DNA of 64,000 nucleotides from Pyrobaculum oguniense TE7 (GTDB lineage: Archaea > Thermoproteota > Thermoprotei > Thermoproteales > Thermoproteaceae): NCBI GenBank assembly GCA_000247545.1, contig CP003316.1, positions 2,079,233 through 2,143,232 of the forward strand, written 5' to 3'. Positions within the stretch are counted from its first letter, which is position 1. Every line of letters starts with the position of its first letter. Made by a program: the position numbers and the translations under genes. Under the pieces are notes generated by a model. That model was not told where the DNA came from and searched no databases. It saw only the letters and a program-made list of their open reading frames with translations. Positions 44,666 to 53,678 of this stretch are shown here, piece by piece.

Positions 44666-45406
44666 ATGGGTAAGAGAATACTGGTGCAGAGGCGCGGGAG
44701 AGGCGGCTCTCAGTTTAGGTCGCCCAGTTGGAAGAGGGACGGCCCGGTGAGGTACTTACCTCTTGAGGCTACTTCGGGCAGGGGCTATGTGGTGGAGTTA
44801 CTGCACGAGCCGGGCCTAAACGCGCCGGTGGCCAGGATAGTGACGGAAAGCGGTGCGGAGTTTTTCAACTACGCGGCGGAGGGTCTTTATGTGGGGCAGG
44901 TGATAGAAATGGGTAGCGGGGCTACACCGAAGGCGGGAAACATTATGATTCTGGGAGAGATACCTGAGGGTACTATGATATTTAACGTCGAGAAGAGGGC
45001 GGGCGACGGCGGCAAGTACGCGAGGTCCAGCGGCACGTATGCCGTAGTGGTGGGCCAGAAGCCTGAGGAGAACAAGACGATAATCCGTCTCCCGAGCGGT
45101 AGGGTTATAGAGGTCGACGCTAGGGGGAGGGCCACTGTGGGAATTGTGGCTGGGGGCGGCAGAATAGAGAAGCCGTTTTTAAAGGCCGGTAAGAAGTACC
45201 ACAGGGCGAGGGCAAAGGCGTGGAAATACCCAACCGTCAGAGGCAAGGCTATGTCCCCGTACGCGCACCCGCACGGCGGCGGCTCCCATCAGAAGGGCGG
45301 CACGCCTGTGCCGAAGACGGCGCCTCCAGGTCAGAAAGTGGGCTTTATCGGCTCGAGGTGCACCGGCCGCGGCTGTGTGAGGGCTAGGGCGCAACAGAAA
45401 CAGTAA
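44666..45406 (+). CDS. rpl2: 50S ribosomal protein L2
   Basis: A 246-aa large-subunit protein near the peptidyl-transferase centre. Diagnostic parts are the N-terminal [20 protein letters not shown], the core [20 protein letters not shown] and the C-terminal [15 protein letters not shown] with the conserved functional His. The ATG at 44666 has TATTTAAAAA about 28 nt upstream. Its stop codon and the next ATG share one base (TAATG), coupling it to the isomerase gene. Confidence 0.95.
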   Translation: MGKRILVQRRGRGGSQFRSPSWKRDGPVRYLPLEATSGRGYVVELLHEPGLNAPVARIVTESGAEFFNYAAEGLYVGQVIEMGSGATPKAGNIMILGEIPEGTMIFNVEKRAGDGGKYARSSGTYAVVVGQKPEENKTIIRLPSGRVIEVDARGRATVGIVAGGGRIEKPFLKAGKKYHRARAKAWKYPTVRGKAMSPYAHPHGGGSHQKGGTPVPKTAPPGQKVGFIGSRCTGRGCVRARAQQKQ

Positions 45407-46464
45407 TGGGGATAGACAAGAGGAAAAACGACCACATCTACCTCGCATCTTCTGATCTATCCCAAGTAGGCACGGCTCTTTTCGAGGAGGTTGTCCTAAT
45501 ACACAACGCGTTGCCGGAAATAGACTTCTCAGATATCGACCTCTCCACTAATTTCCTTGGGGCCCCCGTTAAGGCGCCTTTTGGAATTGGCGCTATGACC
45601 GGAGGAACGGAGTTGGCAGGTAAAATCAACGCGGAGTTGGCAAAAGCCGCAGAGGAGTTTGGCATACCTATGTACGTCGGGTCACAGAGAATTGCGTTAG
45701 TGAAGCCCGAGGTCAGGTGGACTTTTGAAGTGGTTAAGCAAAACGCACCATCCATCCCTAAGATTGCCAATCTCGGTGCGCCGCAGTTGGCTCAGCTTTC
45801 TGAGAAACAGCTGGTGGACTGGGTTGTGCAAGCTGTGGATATGATAGACGCCTACGCCGTGGCCGTCCACCTAAACGCAGCGCAGGAAGTGGTACAACCG
45901 GAGGGGGAGCCCAGCTTCAGGGGCGTGTTGGAAAAATTAAAAATTGTCAAAAGGGCGGCAGGACGGCCACTCATAGTCAAAGAGGTGGGCAACGGCATAT
46001 CGAAAGAGGTGGCGGCGAAGCTGGCGGAGGTGGCAGACGCAATAGATGTGGGGGGGCTTGGAGGGACTTCTTTTGTGGCGATTGAGGGCGCCAGGGCGGC
46101 CGATGCCTGGCTCCAAAGGCGGGTTGCCGAGACGTTTAAGTATTGGGGAATACCCACAGCTGCCTCTATCTGCGAGGTTAAATCCGTGTATCGAGGCTTC
46201 GTAATAGCGTCTGGCGGGATCAGAAGCGGACTAGACGGAGCTAGGGCTTTGGCGCTTGGCGCGCACTTCTTCACAATGTCCCAGCCACTCCTAAAAGCCA
46301 CGCTTGAGGGAAGACTCCGTGAGGAGATAGAGGCGGTAATTACAGAGGTTAAAATCGCCATGTTCCTCACAGGAGTGCGCAGGCCGCAAGAACTGGCCCA
46401 AGTACCCCGTGTCTACGGCCCCAGGCTGAGGGCTTGGCTAGAACAACGAGGCACAACTTGTTGA
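45406..46464 (+). CDS. fni: Isopentenyl-diphosphate delta-isomerase, type 2
   Basis: A 352-aa FMN-dependent isomerase interconverting IPP and DMAPP for archaeal lipid synthesis. The start reads [13 protein letters not shown], then [31 protein letters not shown]-type [17 protein letters not shown], the [17 protein letters not shown] loop and [16 protein letters not shown]. The length is normal. It overlaps rpl2 by one base. Confidence 0.94.
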   Translation: MGIDKRKNDHIYLASSDLSQVGTALFEEVVLIHNALPEIDFSDIDLSTNFLGAPVKAPFGIGAMTGGTELAGKINAELAKAAEEFGIPMYVGSQRIALVKPEVRWTFEVVKQNAPSIPKIANLGAPQLAQLSEKQLVDWVVQAVDMIDAYAVAVHLNAAQEVVQPEGEPSFRGVLEKLKIVKRAAGRPLIVKEVGNGISKEVAAKLAEVADAIDVGGLGGTSFVAIEGARAADAWLQRRVAETFKYWGIPTAASICEVKSVYRGFVIASGGIRSGLDGARALALGAHFFTMSQPLLKATLEGRLREEIEAVITEVKIAMFLTGVRRPQELAQVPRVYGPRLRAWLEQRGTTC

Positions 46465-46494
46465 ATGCTTTTAATGTGTAGATTTAACTAAGTC

Positions 46495-46824
46495 GTGTCT
46501 TGTCCCCGGTGCGGTTCACGCGAGGTCATGCTGACGCCTGTCGGCGAGTATGTGTGTAAGAAGTGTGGTCACAGATGGGCTATGCCCTCTGTTGACTACA
46601 CGTGGATAGAGCTTGATGTTAAAAAGGCGAAACTTTTTGAGAAGTATATAGACTCGCCTATAGAAAGTTGTGAAGAGTTGCTCTCACTCCTACTCAAGGA
46701 GCTTGACGAGGAGAGCGCCAGGTACCTGGCTGCTAAGATTCTGCTACAGAGGGCTGAGAGACGGAGGATGACCCCAGCTGAGTTGAAAAAGCTATACGAC
46801 AACGCCGAAAGTTGTTTTAAATGA
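46495..46824 (+). CDS. Small zinc-ribbon protein with helical C-terminus
   Basis: A 109-aa protein beginning with a zinc ribbon ([10 protein letters not shown], then [10 protein letters not shown]), followed by a helical region rich in Glu, Leu and Lys (residues 35-105). The ribbon resembles transcription or translation factor ribbons, but I cannot name the family. The GTG at 46495 has CTTTTAAT about 27 nt upstream. The stop overlaps the start of the MoaC-like gene (ATGA), implying coupled expression. Confidence 0.7.
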   Translation: MSCPRCGSREVMLTPVGEYVCKKCGHRWAMPSVDYTWIELDVKKAKLFEKYIDSPIESCEELLSLLLKELDEESARYLAAKILLQRAERRRMTPAELKKLYDNAESCFK

Positions 46825-47552
46825 TCGTAGACGTATCAAAAAAACCAGACATCATAAGGTACGCCAGGGCTTCAGCCGGCGCCGAGGTTGAAAAATGCAA
46901 CACGGCGGCGGCTGTGAGGGCCGCTTTAAACGCCGGCAGGTACTTACCTTTTCTGCACCCGCTCCCTCTAAGGGCCTCGGCGTGGTGTGAAAACGGGAGG
47001 ATGTACGTAGAGGGGTTCACCGAATGGCAGACCGGCGTGGAGATGGACGTGCTTTTCGGCGCGCTGGTAGGGCTAGTCGGGTCCGGCGCGAGGAAAATAA
47101 CAAAGCTAGTAGTCGAGTCTAAGCTTAAACATGTAGCGCCAGCTCTAACCCGCGCGGAGCTCGTGGAGCTACCTCTGGCAAGACAGGGCGACCTTGTGGC
47201 ATCTGCCTACGGCAAGATGGTGCTTATAAACAAGAACTTGGTCACGAACGGCGTCGAGAAGGGCCACCCACTATACGCGGCGCAGACGGCGGCAGCACTC
47301 AACGTAAAGAGGTTTTGCGAAATAGTAGGTGGGCCATGCCCCACAGTGCAGCACTTCAAAATCGATATAGAGGTGTCGGACCACGTAGAGGTTAGGACGC
47401 TTGTAAAAACCCGGGACATCGCGCCGGCGCCTGAGGCAATGTTTGCCGCCGGCGTAGCGCTATTAACGATTTGGGATATGTTGAAGAAATATGAGAAAAA
47501 CGAAGAGGGGCAGTACCCCAATACCTACATAGAGGTTCTATTTGTGGAATAG
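46821..47552 (+). CDS. Tandem MoaC-like protein with split active-site residues
   Basis: A 243-aa protein containing two MoaC-like units. Residues 1-92: VDVSKKPD start, LPFLHPLPL (MoaC IPLCHPL, with His 46) and TGVEMDVL (Glu 74), but the KG motif and the C-terminal D-M-x-K end are missing. Residues 125-235: [13 protein letters not shown] (Lys 147), NVKRF (Lys 163), and [13 protein letters not shown] (Asp 219, Lys 222), but the His and TGVEM elements are lost (GGPCPTV, APAPEAM). MoaC forms its active site at a dimer interface (cyclic pyranopterin synthesis), so the halves could complement each other. Length is about 1.5 times MoaC. It is coupled to the zinc-ribbon gene. Confidence 0.75.
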   Translation: MIVDVSKKPDIIRYARASAGAEVEKCNTAAAVRAALNAGRYLPFLHPLPLRASAWCENGRMYVEGFTEWQTGVEMDVLFGALVGLVGSGARKITKLVVESKLKHVAPALTRAELVELPLARQGDLVASAYGKMVLINKNLVTNGVEKGHPLYAAQTAAALNVKRFCEIVGGPCPTVQHFKIDIEVSDHVEVRTLVKTRDIAPAPEAMFAAGVALLTIWDMLKKYEKNEEGQYPNTYIEVLFVE

Positions 47553-47590
47553 GGGGCAATACGTTAATAACGCACAAAGTTGTGGCCTTA

Positions 47591-48880
47591 ATGCTCCCCA
47601 AAGAGCTGGAAGAGATAATCGACGTAGTACTGGTGCACAACAACTGGCGGCGTAGGGAGACCATAAACCTCATTGCAAGCGAAAACGTCATGTCGCCTCT
47701 TGCCGAGTTGGTATACCTAAACGACATGGCGGGGAGATACGCGGAGGGGACCGTGGGCAACCGGTACTACCAAGGCACGAAGTATGTAGACCTGATAGAA
47801 GACGTGCTTACGAAACGATTTGCCAAAGCCTTGGGGGCCACCTACGTGGACGTCCGGCCTGTCTCGGGCACTGTGGCGAACCTGGCGACTTACTTCGCGC
47901 TATTTCCCGAGGGCGGCGTGGTGGCGTCGTTGCCTGTGAAATACGGCGGCCACATCAGCCACAACACCGTGGGGGGACTAAAGGCCTTGAGGCTGAAAAT
48001 GGTCGAACTACCCTGGGATCTCGACCGCTTTAATATAGACGTTGACCGCGCCCGCAAGGTCATAGAGGAGACCAAGCCCAATTTGGTAATACTGGGGGGC
48101 TCCCTCTACTTGTTCCCCCACCCGATTAGAGAAATTGCAGAAATAGCCAAGGCCAGCGGCGCCTATGTGCTCCACGACTCAGCCCACGTCTTTGGCCTAA
48201 TCATCGGCGGCGTCTTTCCAAACCCGCTAAAGGAGGGGGCCCACGTAATTACTACGTCTACACACAAGACTTTCCCAGGGCCGCAGGGCGGCCTCATAGC
48301 CGCCGTGGTTGAGGATAAGGTAAACGATCTCCAGAGAGCAGTCTTCCCGGTATTCACGTCAAATTACCACCTCCACCGCTACGCCGCCACCTACGTGACC
48401 CTAGTCGAGATGGAGCACTTCGGCGCTGAGTACGCCAGAAGGGTGGTGGAGAACGCGAGGGCTTTGGCCGAGGCGTTGGCGGAGCAGGGCGTGCCGCCCG
48501 TGGCAGAGGCGCTTGGCTATACAAGGACGCACCAAGTTGCTGTCGACGTATCCAAATTCGGAGGTGGGGACAAAGTGGCAGCTAAGCTGGAGGAAGCGAA
48601 CATAATCGTTAACAAAAATGCCCTCCCTTGGGACAAAAGCGTTTTGAAGCCAAGCGGCATAAGGCTGGGGGTACAGGAGATGACCCGCTTCGGCATGGGC
48701 AAAGACGAGATGCGGGAAATCGCAAAGTTCATTGCAAGGGTGCTGAGCGGCGAGGACCCCGCCGGCGTCAGGCGTGACGTTGCGGAGTTCAGAAAGGCGT
48801 ATCTGGAGATCAAATACGGGTTTAAAATTGACCGGGAATTAGTGGATAAGGTATTCAAATCGCTTGGTCTATATACATAG
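47591..48880 (+). CDS. glyA: Serine hydroxymethyltransferase
   Basis: A 429-aa PLP enzyme interconverting serine and glycine with a tetrahydropterin carrier. Landmarks are [36 protein letters not shown] and the PLP-Lys motif [14 protein letters not shown]. The carrier in crenarchaea is probably a modified folate. Frames open at GTG 47582, but TTAATAAC at 47564-47571 favours the ATG at 47591. The 3' end overlaps the convergent SDR gene by 12 bp. Confidence 0.95.
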   Translation: MLPKELEEIIDVVLVHNNWRRRETINLIASENVMSPLAELVYLNDMAGRYAEGTVGNRYYQGTKYVDLIEDVLTKRFAKALGATYVDVRPVSGTVANLATYFALFPEGGVVASLPVKYGGHISHNTVGGLKALRLKMVELPWDLDRFNIDVDRARKVIEETKPNLVILGGSLYLFPHPIREIAEIAKASGAYVLHDSAHVFGLIIGGVFPNPLKEGAHVITTSTHKTFPGPQGGLIAAVVEDKVNDLQRAVFPVFTSNYHLHRYAATYVTLVEMEHFGAEYARRVVENARALAEALAEQGVPPVAEALGYTRTHQVAVDVSKFGGGDKVAAKLEEANIIVNKNALPWDKSVLKPSGIRLGVQEMTRFGMGKDEMREIAKFIARVLSGEDPAGVRRDVAEFRKAYLEIKYGFKIDRELVDKVFKSLGLYT

Positions 48881-49651
48881 CGTTCTACCGCCGTCGATTA
48901 ATATTAGAGAGCCGGTGATATAGTTGGCCTTCTCAGACGCCAGGAATGCCACCAACTCGCCAATCTCTTCTGGTTTACCCAGTCTGCCGAGTGGGACCTC
49001 CTTGCCCATCTCTGCAATGACCTCCTCGACGGTCTTCCCCTCGGCGGCGGCCCGGGCCGCGGCTACCTCCCTCACTCTGTCCGTGTCTATGTACCCTTGC
49101 ATAATGCCGTTGACTAGGATGTTGTAGCGCCCCAGCTGGTAGGCCAAAGTCTTTACGAGCCCCGCCAACGAGATCCTGATCACGTTGGACAAGGTCAGCG
49201 TGGGAATAGGCTGTTTGAGCGTGCTCGACGTGATGTATATTAGCCGCCCCCACCTCCTCTCTATCATGTAGGGCAAGACGTCCCTAGTTATCCAGACGGC
49301 GCTTAGCAGTAAAAGCCTCACGCCGTATTCCCAGTCCTCTTCTGTGAGCTCTAAAAAGGCGCCAGGTTTCGGCGGGCCCGTGTTGTAGGCAAGTATGTCG
49401 ATCTTGCCAAAGTTACGCACGGCTTGCTCTGCGATGCGCTTTACGTCTTCCCTCCTTGTTAGATCTGCTTGGACAGGGACAACCGATACACCGTATTGGG
49501 CTGAGAGCCTTTTTGCCGTTTCTTCTAGCCTTTTCACATCTCTTGCAGCTACTACGAGGTCTGCCCCCTCTCTTGCGAGGACGTTAGCCACCCCTGCGCC
49601 TATGCCGCGGCTTGCCGCAGTTACTATGGCCACCTTCCCCTTTAGTATCAT
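48869..49651 (-). CDS. Short-chain dehydrogenase/reductase lacking the YxxxK pair
   Basis: A 260-aa Rossmann-fold SDR. NAD(P) binding is clear: [13 protein letters not shown] and a DLTRRED-type Asp. ITSSTLKQP contains the catalytic Ser region. Where YxxxK is expected the sequence reads [16 protein letters not shown], so Tyr and Lys are replaced by Ser and Arg. I know of related archaeal SDRs with LSNVVRIS, so this is a recognised subfamily with altered catalysis rather than decay. The ATG at 49651 has ATAAATATT about 27 nt upstream. The substrate is unknown. Confidence 0.85.
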   Translation of the reverse strand: MILKGKVAIVTAASRGIGAGVANVLAREGADLVVAARDVKRLEETAKRLSAQYGVSVVPVQADLTRREDVKRIAEQAVRNFGKIDILAYNTGPPKPGAFLELTEEDWEYGVRLLLLSAVWITRDVLPYMIERRWGRLIYITSSTLKQPIPTLTLSNVIRISLAGLVKTLAYQLGRYNILVNGIMQGYIDTDRVREVAAARAAAEGKTVEEVIAEMGKEVPLGRLGKPEEIGELVAFLASEKANYITGSLILIDGGRTLCI

Positions 49652-49674
49652 GTGGCGTGACAAATTGGTAATAT

Positions 49675-50607
49675 TTATCTTAGTCTGATGAATATAAAGC
49701 GCTTACAGACATCACGTATGGGACAAGCATCGCATTTTAGATCTTTGCAGTACTTAACGCTGATGTCGTATGCTCCCCGCTCGAAGAGAACGGGGTCGCC
49801 GCTGATTTTCGCGACATGCCTTACCAGCCCTCTAATGCTTTCGAGCCTTATTACGACGTCTTTACACTTTTCTCCGCGGGCTTCGCACAGCAACCGCTTG
49901 GCGACCCTCGCCTTGACCCTCTCCGCAGTCAACGAAGTCACGTCTTCGAAGGCGCCAGACCTCAGTGTGACGAGGGCCGTGTACATATCGCCGTGTGGCA
50001 GATATTTCTTGTACTCCTGCGAGTAGGCGATTTTTATAGCCAAGGGGATGTTGGTGTCGTGTATAAACATACGTAGAAGTAGCTTCACACCTCTTCCCAC
50101 CTTGTTGCCGCCCTCGCCGCGGAAGAAGACTTCCCTCACACCTCTTTCGAAGTTGGCCAGTCTGCGTTGTTTTGCAATCCAGAGATAGAGCGCCTTGTGT
50201 TTATGGTGGATTACACCAAGCGCCCTGAGTAGTGTGGATATAGACTCGTTGGCAACTTCTTTCTCGACGCCTGCCTCCTCCAGAGCTTTACGTAGTCTTG
50301 ATGCAGAGACTACGTCGTATACATGTCTTTCAAACGCCGCGCCGAGCCTTCTCAACTCCTCATCGCTTAGTGATTTGTATTTATTTAACACAGCTAATAG
50401 AGCTATATATGTAATTAAATTATCAATATTTTTTACAGTAGCAAGATTTGTTAAAAAGGTATCTAGATCCCCCTTATATGTCCTAGATATTGACCTGACT
50501 TGTTCCACCATCAACCCCAATCCAGGAGGCAGACTTTCCACGATTCGGTCGTGGATAGCCATTCCGTGTTCCACAATTTTCCTTCTCGCATCCTCAGCGG
50601 TGGGCAC
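49675..50607 (-). CDS. Helical protein with C-terminal four-Cys Fe-S motif
   Basis: A 310-aa mostly helical protein ending in YCKDLKCDACPIRDVCKRF, that is C-x4-C-x2-C-x5-C. This resembles the [4Fe-4S] loop at the C-terminus of HhH-GPD DNA glycosylases (C-x6-C-x2-C-x5-C) but with a shorter first spacing; the preceding RGAYDISVKYC fits as the glycosylase 'alLDiGa..C' segment. No HhH-GPD catalytic Asp or Lys is visible, so the link is structural only. GTG 50607 has TTTATAAATAG about 28 nt upstream, interleaved with the promoter of cdd. Confidence 0.6.
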   Translation of the reverse strand: MPTAEDARRKIVEHGMAIHDRIVESLPPGLGLMVEQVRSISRTYKGDLDTFLTNLATVKNIDNLITYIALLAVLNKYKSLSDEELRRLGAAFERHVYDVVSASRLRKALEEAGVEKEVANESISTLLRALGVIHHKHKALYLWIAKQRRLANFERGVREVFFRGEGGNKVGRGVKLLLRMFIHDTNIPLAIKIAYSQEYKKYLPHGDMYTALVTLRSGAFEDVTSLTAERVKARVAKRLLCEARGEKCKDVVIRLESIRGLVRHVAKISGDPVLFERGAYDISVKYCKDLKCDACPIRDVCKRFIFIRLR

Positions 50608-50617
50608 GACGCGTGTC

Positions 50618-50636
50618 CTTAAATTCTATTTATAAA
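50618..50636. promoter_or_regulatory. Interleaved divergent TATA elements of cdd and the Fe-S gene
   Basis: CTTAAATT (50618-50625) is 27 nt before the cdd ATG at 50645, and on the minus strand TTTATAAAT (50636-50628) is about 28 nt before the GTG at 50607. Both promoters fit in a 37-bp gap. Confidence 0.45.
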
Positions 50637-50644
50637 ACTACGCC

Positions 50645-51028
50645 ATGGAAGAGCTCATAGCGAAGGCACGCGAGGTTATCAACAACGCGTATGCGCCCTA
50701 CTCTAACTTCAAAGTCGCGGCCGTGGTTAAGACCAAGAGCGGCAAGGTATATACCGGGGTCAATATTGAAAACGCGTCCTACGGCCTTACTGTATGCGCC
50801 GAGCGCGTTGCGGTGTTCAAGGCGGTGTCTGAGGGCGACCGAGATATAGATACAGTGGTGGTGTATACGGATACAGATGAGCCTACACCGCCCTGCGGGG
50901 CTTGTAGACAAGTAATAGCAGAGTTTAATCCCAACGCGCTTATTGTAATGGCGGGCAGAAAGAAAACTGTGACGGCCAAGCTCTCTGAGCTACTGCCGAG
51001 CGCCTTTACAAAGGAGAGGCTCCGCTAG
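50645..51028 (+). CDS. cdd: Cytidine deaminase
   Basis: A 127-aa zinc enzyme that deaminates cytidine to uridine in pyrimidine salvage. The zinc and catalytic motifs are TVCAERVAVFKA (Cys and catalytic Glu) and PCGACRQVI (two Cys). Substrate-binding NFKVAAVV and NIENASYG are present. The length is typical of the tetrameric form. The end overlaps the convergent Mrp gene by four bases. Confidence 0.94.
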   Translation: MEELIAKAREVINNAYAPYSNFKVAAVVKTKSGKVYTGVNIENASYGLTVCAERVAVFKAVSEGDRDIDTVVVYTDTDEPTPPCGACRQVIAEFNPNALIVMAGRKKTVTAKLSELLPSAFTKERLR

Positions 51029-51951
51029 CTTTCCCCCTCTTCCTCCTCGCCGGGGAGTTTGAGTAACGATATGCGCTTTGGTTTCTCCTCCTTAGGCGGT
51101 GGCTGTTGGCTTAGCTTGTCTTTATACATTTCCTCCAGGGCGTTGACAATGCTAAGCACGGCCTTCGCAGTTTCGTTATTCTTTGCAAGAAATTCGTGCA
51201 ACCTACCCGTGTCGAGGTGCTGGGAGAACTCGGGGTCTATGGGTATTCCCCCCAGGAACGGCACGCCGGCGGCCTCTGCTATTTTCTTGCCTGCGTCCCT
51301 CCCAAATATGTAGTAGACCTTTCCGTTGTCTGGACACTTGAAGCAGCACATATTCTCCACTACGCCGGCTACTCTTATGTTGAGTTTACGCGAAAAGTCA
51401 ATAGACTTTAGCACAATCCTCCGCGAGATTTCAGTGGGTATAGTCACTATGACGCTCCCATCAAGCCCGCCCTGGAGACTCTGGGCAATCGTCAGAGGGG
51501 CATCCCCGGTCCCCGGGGGAAGGTCCACTACTAATACGTCCAGAGATCCCCACTCCACCTGTGCTATGAAGTCCCTTAGAGCTTGGTTTACGAGGGGCGC
51601 TCTCCAAATAACCGCAGTATCGTCGCTGGGGAGGGCGAACTCTATGGACACCACCTTTATTCCTAGAGGCCCTACCACTGGTATTATTTTGCCAGTTTTC
51701 TGGTCAACGTAAAGCGTGCTGTCTGACACGCCTAGCATTTTTGGGATTGTAGGCCCGTAGACGTCGCCGTCAAGAATACCGACTTTGTACCCCCTCATGG
51801 CGAAGCCGACGGCTATAGAAGCCGTTACAAGAGACTTCCCGACACCTCCCTTGCCGGATATGGTCACTAGCTTTAATTTGACGTCTTTCAGCGCATGTGC
51901 AAGAGAACCCGGCGCGGCGGCTTGGCCACGTATATTTACCTTAACAGACAT
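51025..51951 (-). CDS. Mrp/NBP35 family Fe-S cluster carrier ATPase
   Basis: A 308-aa ParA-like P-loop ATPase that carries or assembles Fe-S clusters. The deviant Walker A is SGKGGVGKSLVTA. The LDGDVYGPTIPKML and DLPPGTGDAPLT motifs are diagnostic, and the ENMCCFKCPDNG segment supplies the Cys pair for cluster binding. A C-terminal charged tail of about 35 residues is added. The ATG at 51951 has TTTAAATAT about 28 nt upstream. Confidence 0.92.
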   Translation of the reverse strand: MSVKVNIRGQAAAPGSLAHALKDVKLKLVTISGKGGVGKSLVTASIAVGFAMRGYKVGILDGDVYGPTIPKMLGVSDSTLYVDQKTGKIIPVVGPLGIKVVSIEFALPSDDTAVIWRAPLVNQALRDFIAQVEWGSLDVLVVDLPPGTGDAPLTIAQSLQGGLDGSVIVTIPTEISRRIVLKSIDFSRKLNIRVAGVVENMCCFKCPDNGKVYYIFGRDAGKKIAEAAGVPFLGGIPIDPEFSQHLDTGRLHEFLAKNNETAKAVLSIVNALEEMYKDKLSQQPPPKEEKPKRISLLKLPGEEEEGES

Positions 51952-51974
51952 AGTCTAAGCCGAAATATGAATAT

Positions 51975-52565
51975 TTAAACTGTAGGCGCTTCCAGCCACA
52001 TAGAGACGCCTTTCCTTATCAGAGCGACTCCTATGGTCATACTTAACAGCAACATAAGTTTCTCTATAACCCGTATTCCTATGATCCCTAGGGCCTTCAT
52101 TATGTAATCAGAGGCTAGGAGCGTCAGCAGGGTAAGGAGGGACACAATTGCTATTACAGCCAAAGCCGTCAAGGCGCCCATCTGTTGCGAGATAACAAGG
52201 ACGTAGGAAATTGATGCGGGCCCCGCCAGGAAAGGAACAGCGAGGGGGACAACCGCCACCTCAACCCCCTCTGTTGCGGGGGCATACTCGTAAGGCTTGA
52301 GGAGGTAGTATATGGAAAATGTGGCGAGTATCGTGCCGCTTGCAACCATGAAGTCGGCGATCCCGACGCCAAAATACCCAAGAAACTGAATGCCAAAGAG
52401 GGCGAACAACGCCAGGACGCCACTTGCCACAGCTACTGAGGCGAGTAGAACCCTCCTCCTGTGTGAAGGATCAAGCCTAGAGGTCACGGCCATGAAGAGC
52501 GGTATGTTGCCGACGGGGTCGACCACTACAAAAAGCAGTATGATGGCTGTGAAGATGTCGGTCAT
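51975..52565 (-). CDS. MarC family integral membrane protein
   Basis: A 196-aa protein with six predicted membrane helices. The start FTAIILLFVVVDPVGNIPLF contains the MarC-specific V-D-P-x-G-N-x-P motif, and a second conserved region reads VPLAVPFLAGPASI. The function of MarC proteins is unknown. No TATA box sits 25 nt before its ATG (52565); the nearest promoter-like element (52644-52639) would leave a 50-nt leader, which coincides with a candidate C/D box sRNA. Confidence 0.88.
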   Translation of the reverse strand: MTDIFTAIILLFVVVDPVGNIPLFMAVTSRLDPSHRRRVLLASVAVASGVLALFALFGIQFLGYFGVGIADFMVASGTILATFSIYYLLKPYEYAPATEGVEVAVVPLAVPFLAGPASISYVLVISQQMGALTALAVIAIVSLLTLLTLLASDYIMKALGIIGIRVIEKLMLLLSMTIGVALIRKGVSMWLEAPTV

Positions 52566-52620
52566 TCAGCACCCAGATTTTTCTATCATTGTTCAGCGAT
52601 GACGGGCCGTCTTCATTGAC
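52563..52620 (-). ncRNA. Candidate C/D box sRNA abutting marC
   Basis: Minus strand: box C ATGAAGA (52616-52610), 13-nt guide, box D' CTGA (52596-52593), three-base spacer ACA, box C' ATGATAG (52589-52583), 13-nt guide, box D CTGA (52569-52566), with a GTCA/TGAC terminal pairing. TTTATA at 52644-52639 is about 25 nt from the expected 5' end. Spacing matches dual-guide Pyrobaculum sRNAs. Box D overlaps the base before the marC ATG, so the sRNA and the marC message would share a promoter. Confidence 0.5.
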
Positions 52621-52645
52621 AATAGGACCACGTTGGAGTATAAAT

Positions 52646-52804
52646 TTACTTGGCCCAGCTGTATTTTCTCCACCTCTTGGTTCTCCCCCAGCCGCAAGAG
52701 GCGCAGTACTTCTTAGTCACGTTGTAGGAGTGCCTACCGCAACGCGGACATCTGATATGCGTCTTTCCTCTGTTGTGTTTGCCCATTGAGGGAGTCCCTT
52801 TCAT
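52646..52804 (-). CDS. rpl37e: 50S ribosomal protein L37e
   Basis: A 52-aa zinc-ribbon ribosomal protein. The signature reads [17 protein letters not shown], then the [17 protein letters not shown] region, with four Cys for zinc. The ATG at 52804 overlaps the stop of the Sm-like gene (ATGA), the usual archaeal Sm-L37e operon. An internal ATG six codons later is the start used in many homologues, but the overlap supports this one. Confidence 0.92.
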   Translation of the reverse strand: MKGTPSMGKHNRGKTHIRCPRCGRHSYNVTKKYCASCGWGRTKRWRKYSWAK

Positions 52805-53043
52805 GGCACAGGCGAGATGAACAAGACGTTTTCGCCGCGGACGACTATCGTGCCTCGCTTAAAGACATTGCCGTCTATGATCTCCTCGGCGTCTTCCAGC
52901 AACAAATTAACATGCTGATCAAAAGAGCGGAGCACTCCCCGTATTTCGTGGCTATCCCTCAGCTTAACTAACACCTGTTTGCCTATTGAGTCTTGTAGTG
53001 TGGCTCCGAGAGTGGCGAAGCATTTAGAGATATCCGAAGCCAT
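52801..53043 (-). CDS. Sm-like (Lsm) RNA-binding protein SmAP1
   Basis: An 80-aa Sm-fold protein forming a heptameric RNA-binding ring. The Sm1 motif is [20 protein letters not shown], with [11 protein letters not shown], and Sm2 is [13 protein letters not shown]. The sequence is nearly identical to SmAP1 of Pyrobaculum aerophilum as I recall it, differing at a few positions (FKRGTI rather than YKRGTM). An in-frame GTG at 53049 adds two residues, but the ATG at 53043 has TTTATATAC about 27 nt upstream. It is coupled to rpl37e. Confidence 0.93.
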   Translation of the reverse strand: MASDISKCFATLGATLQDSIGKQVLVKLRDSHEIRGVLRSFDQHVNLLLEDAEEIIDGNVFKRGTIVVRGENVLFISPVP

Positions 53044-53122
53044 AGCCACTCACTGATCGCGGTATATAAAATTTATCGCCGCCGTGAGGTTATGCTTATA
53101 AAAAACCGGCGTTCCGCCTCTA

Positions 53123-53416
53123 GTGGGCGACGTGCTCTTGGAGCAGGTGTTTAAGGACCTTCAGGCAAGGGGGTTTAAGATAATTGAGAGACTTGACGAT
53201 AGGATGTTCATCGCGGAGAAGAAGGACAGGTACTTGTTCTACGTCATGGTGGAGGGCGTGGAGGTGACTATACAAGCTCTGTTAAGCGTTATAAATATGG
53301 GTGAGACTTTGTCTATGCCCACCGTCTTGGCGCTGGTGAGCAACGACGGCACTGTAACATACTACTTTGCCAGGAAGATACGCCTACCCCGGAATATCTA
53401 TGCTGAAGCTACTTGA
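53123..53416 (+). CDS. Small hypothetical protein, first of an overlapping pair
   Basis: A 97-aa protein with an alpha/beta pattern (LQARGFKIIERLDDRMFIAEK, read as helix then strand) and no cysteines or recognisable motif. The GTG at 53123 has CTTATAAAAAA about 29 nt upstream. The following gene starts inside its last 17 bases, so the two are translationally coupled. I do not recognise either family; both are compact, soluble and plausible subunits of one complex. Confidence 0.6.
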   Translation: MGDVLLEQVFKDLQARGFKIIERLDDRMFIAEKKDRYLFYVMVEGVEVTIQALLSVINMGETLSMPTVLALVSNDGTVTYYFARKIRLPRNIYAEAT

Positions 53417-53678
53417 GCAACTTGTTGAGATCTCCCGAAGCCAGGGGGTGCGTTTTGTATTGCACTTTGCCAAATGCAGAGGGAAAGTCGGAATAGATAG
53501 GGAAATCAAAGCGCTTGATGTCGACGGCAAGCCGGGGCCTTGGCCGAGGATATTTCCCGGGGTTGCCCCCCAGAATGTGGTTCAGCAATGTGTTGTGAAG
53601 AAGGTGGAGGTGTACAAGGGCTCTCAACTTCTCGGCGAGTATAGATCTATTGAGGAGGCTCTCTCATCTCTCCGGTAG
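53400..53678 (+). CDS. Small hypothetical protein, second of an overlapping pair
   Basis: A 92-aa protein (start MLKLLEQLVEISRSQ) with one Cys in FAKCRGKVG and a Cys in QQCVVKKVEVY. A DGKPGPWPRIFPGV loop in the middle is Pro/Gly-rich. The frame opens earlier (53367), but ATG 53400 is the first Met with a plausible helix start. The 3' end overlaps the convergent PUA gene by 32 bp. Function is unknown. Confidence 0.55.
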   Translation: MLKLLEQLVEISRSQGVRFVLHFAKCRGKVGIDREIKALDVDGKPGPWPRIFPGVAPQNVVQQCVVKKVEVYKGSQLLGEYRSIEEALSSLR

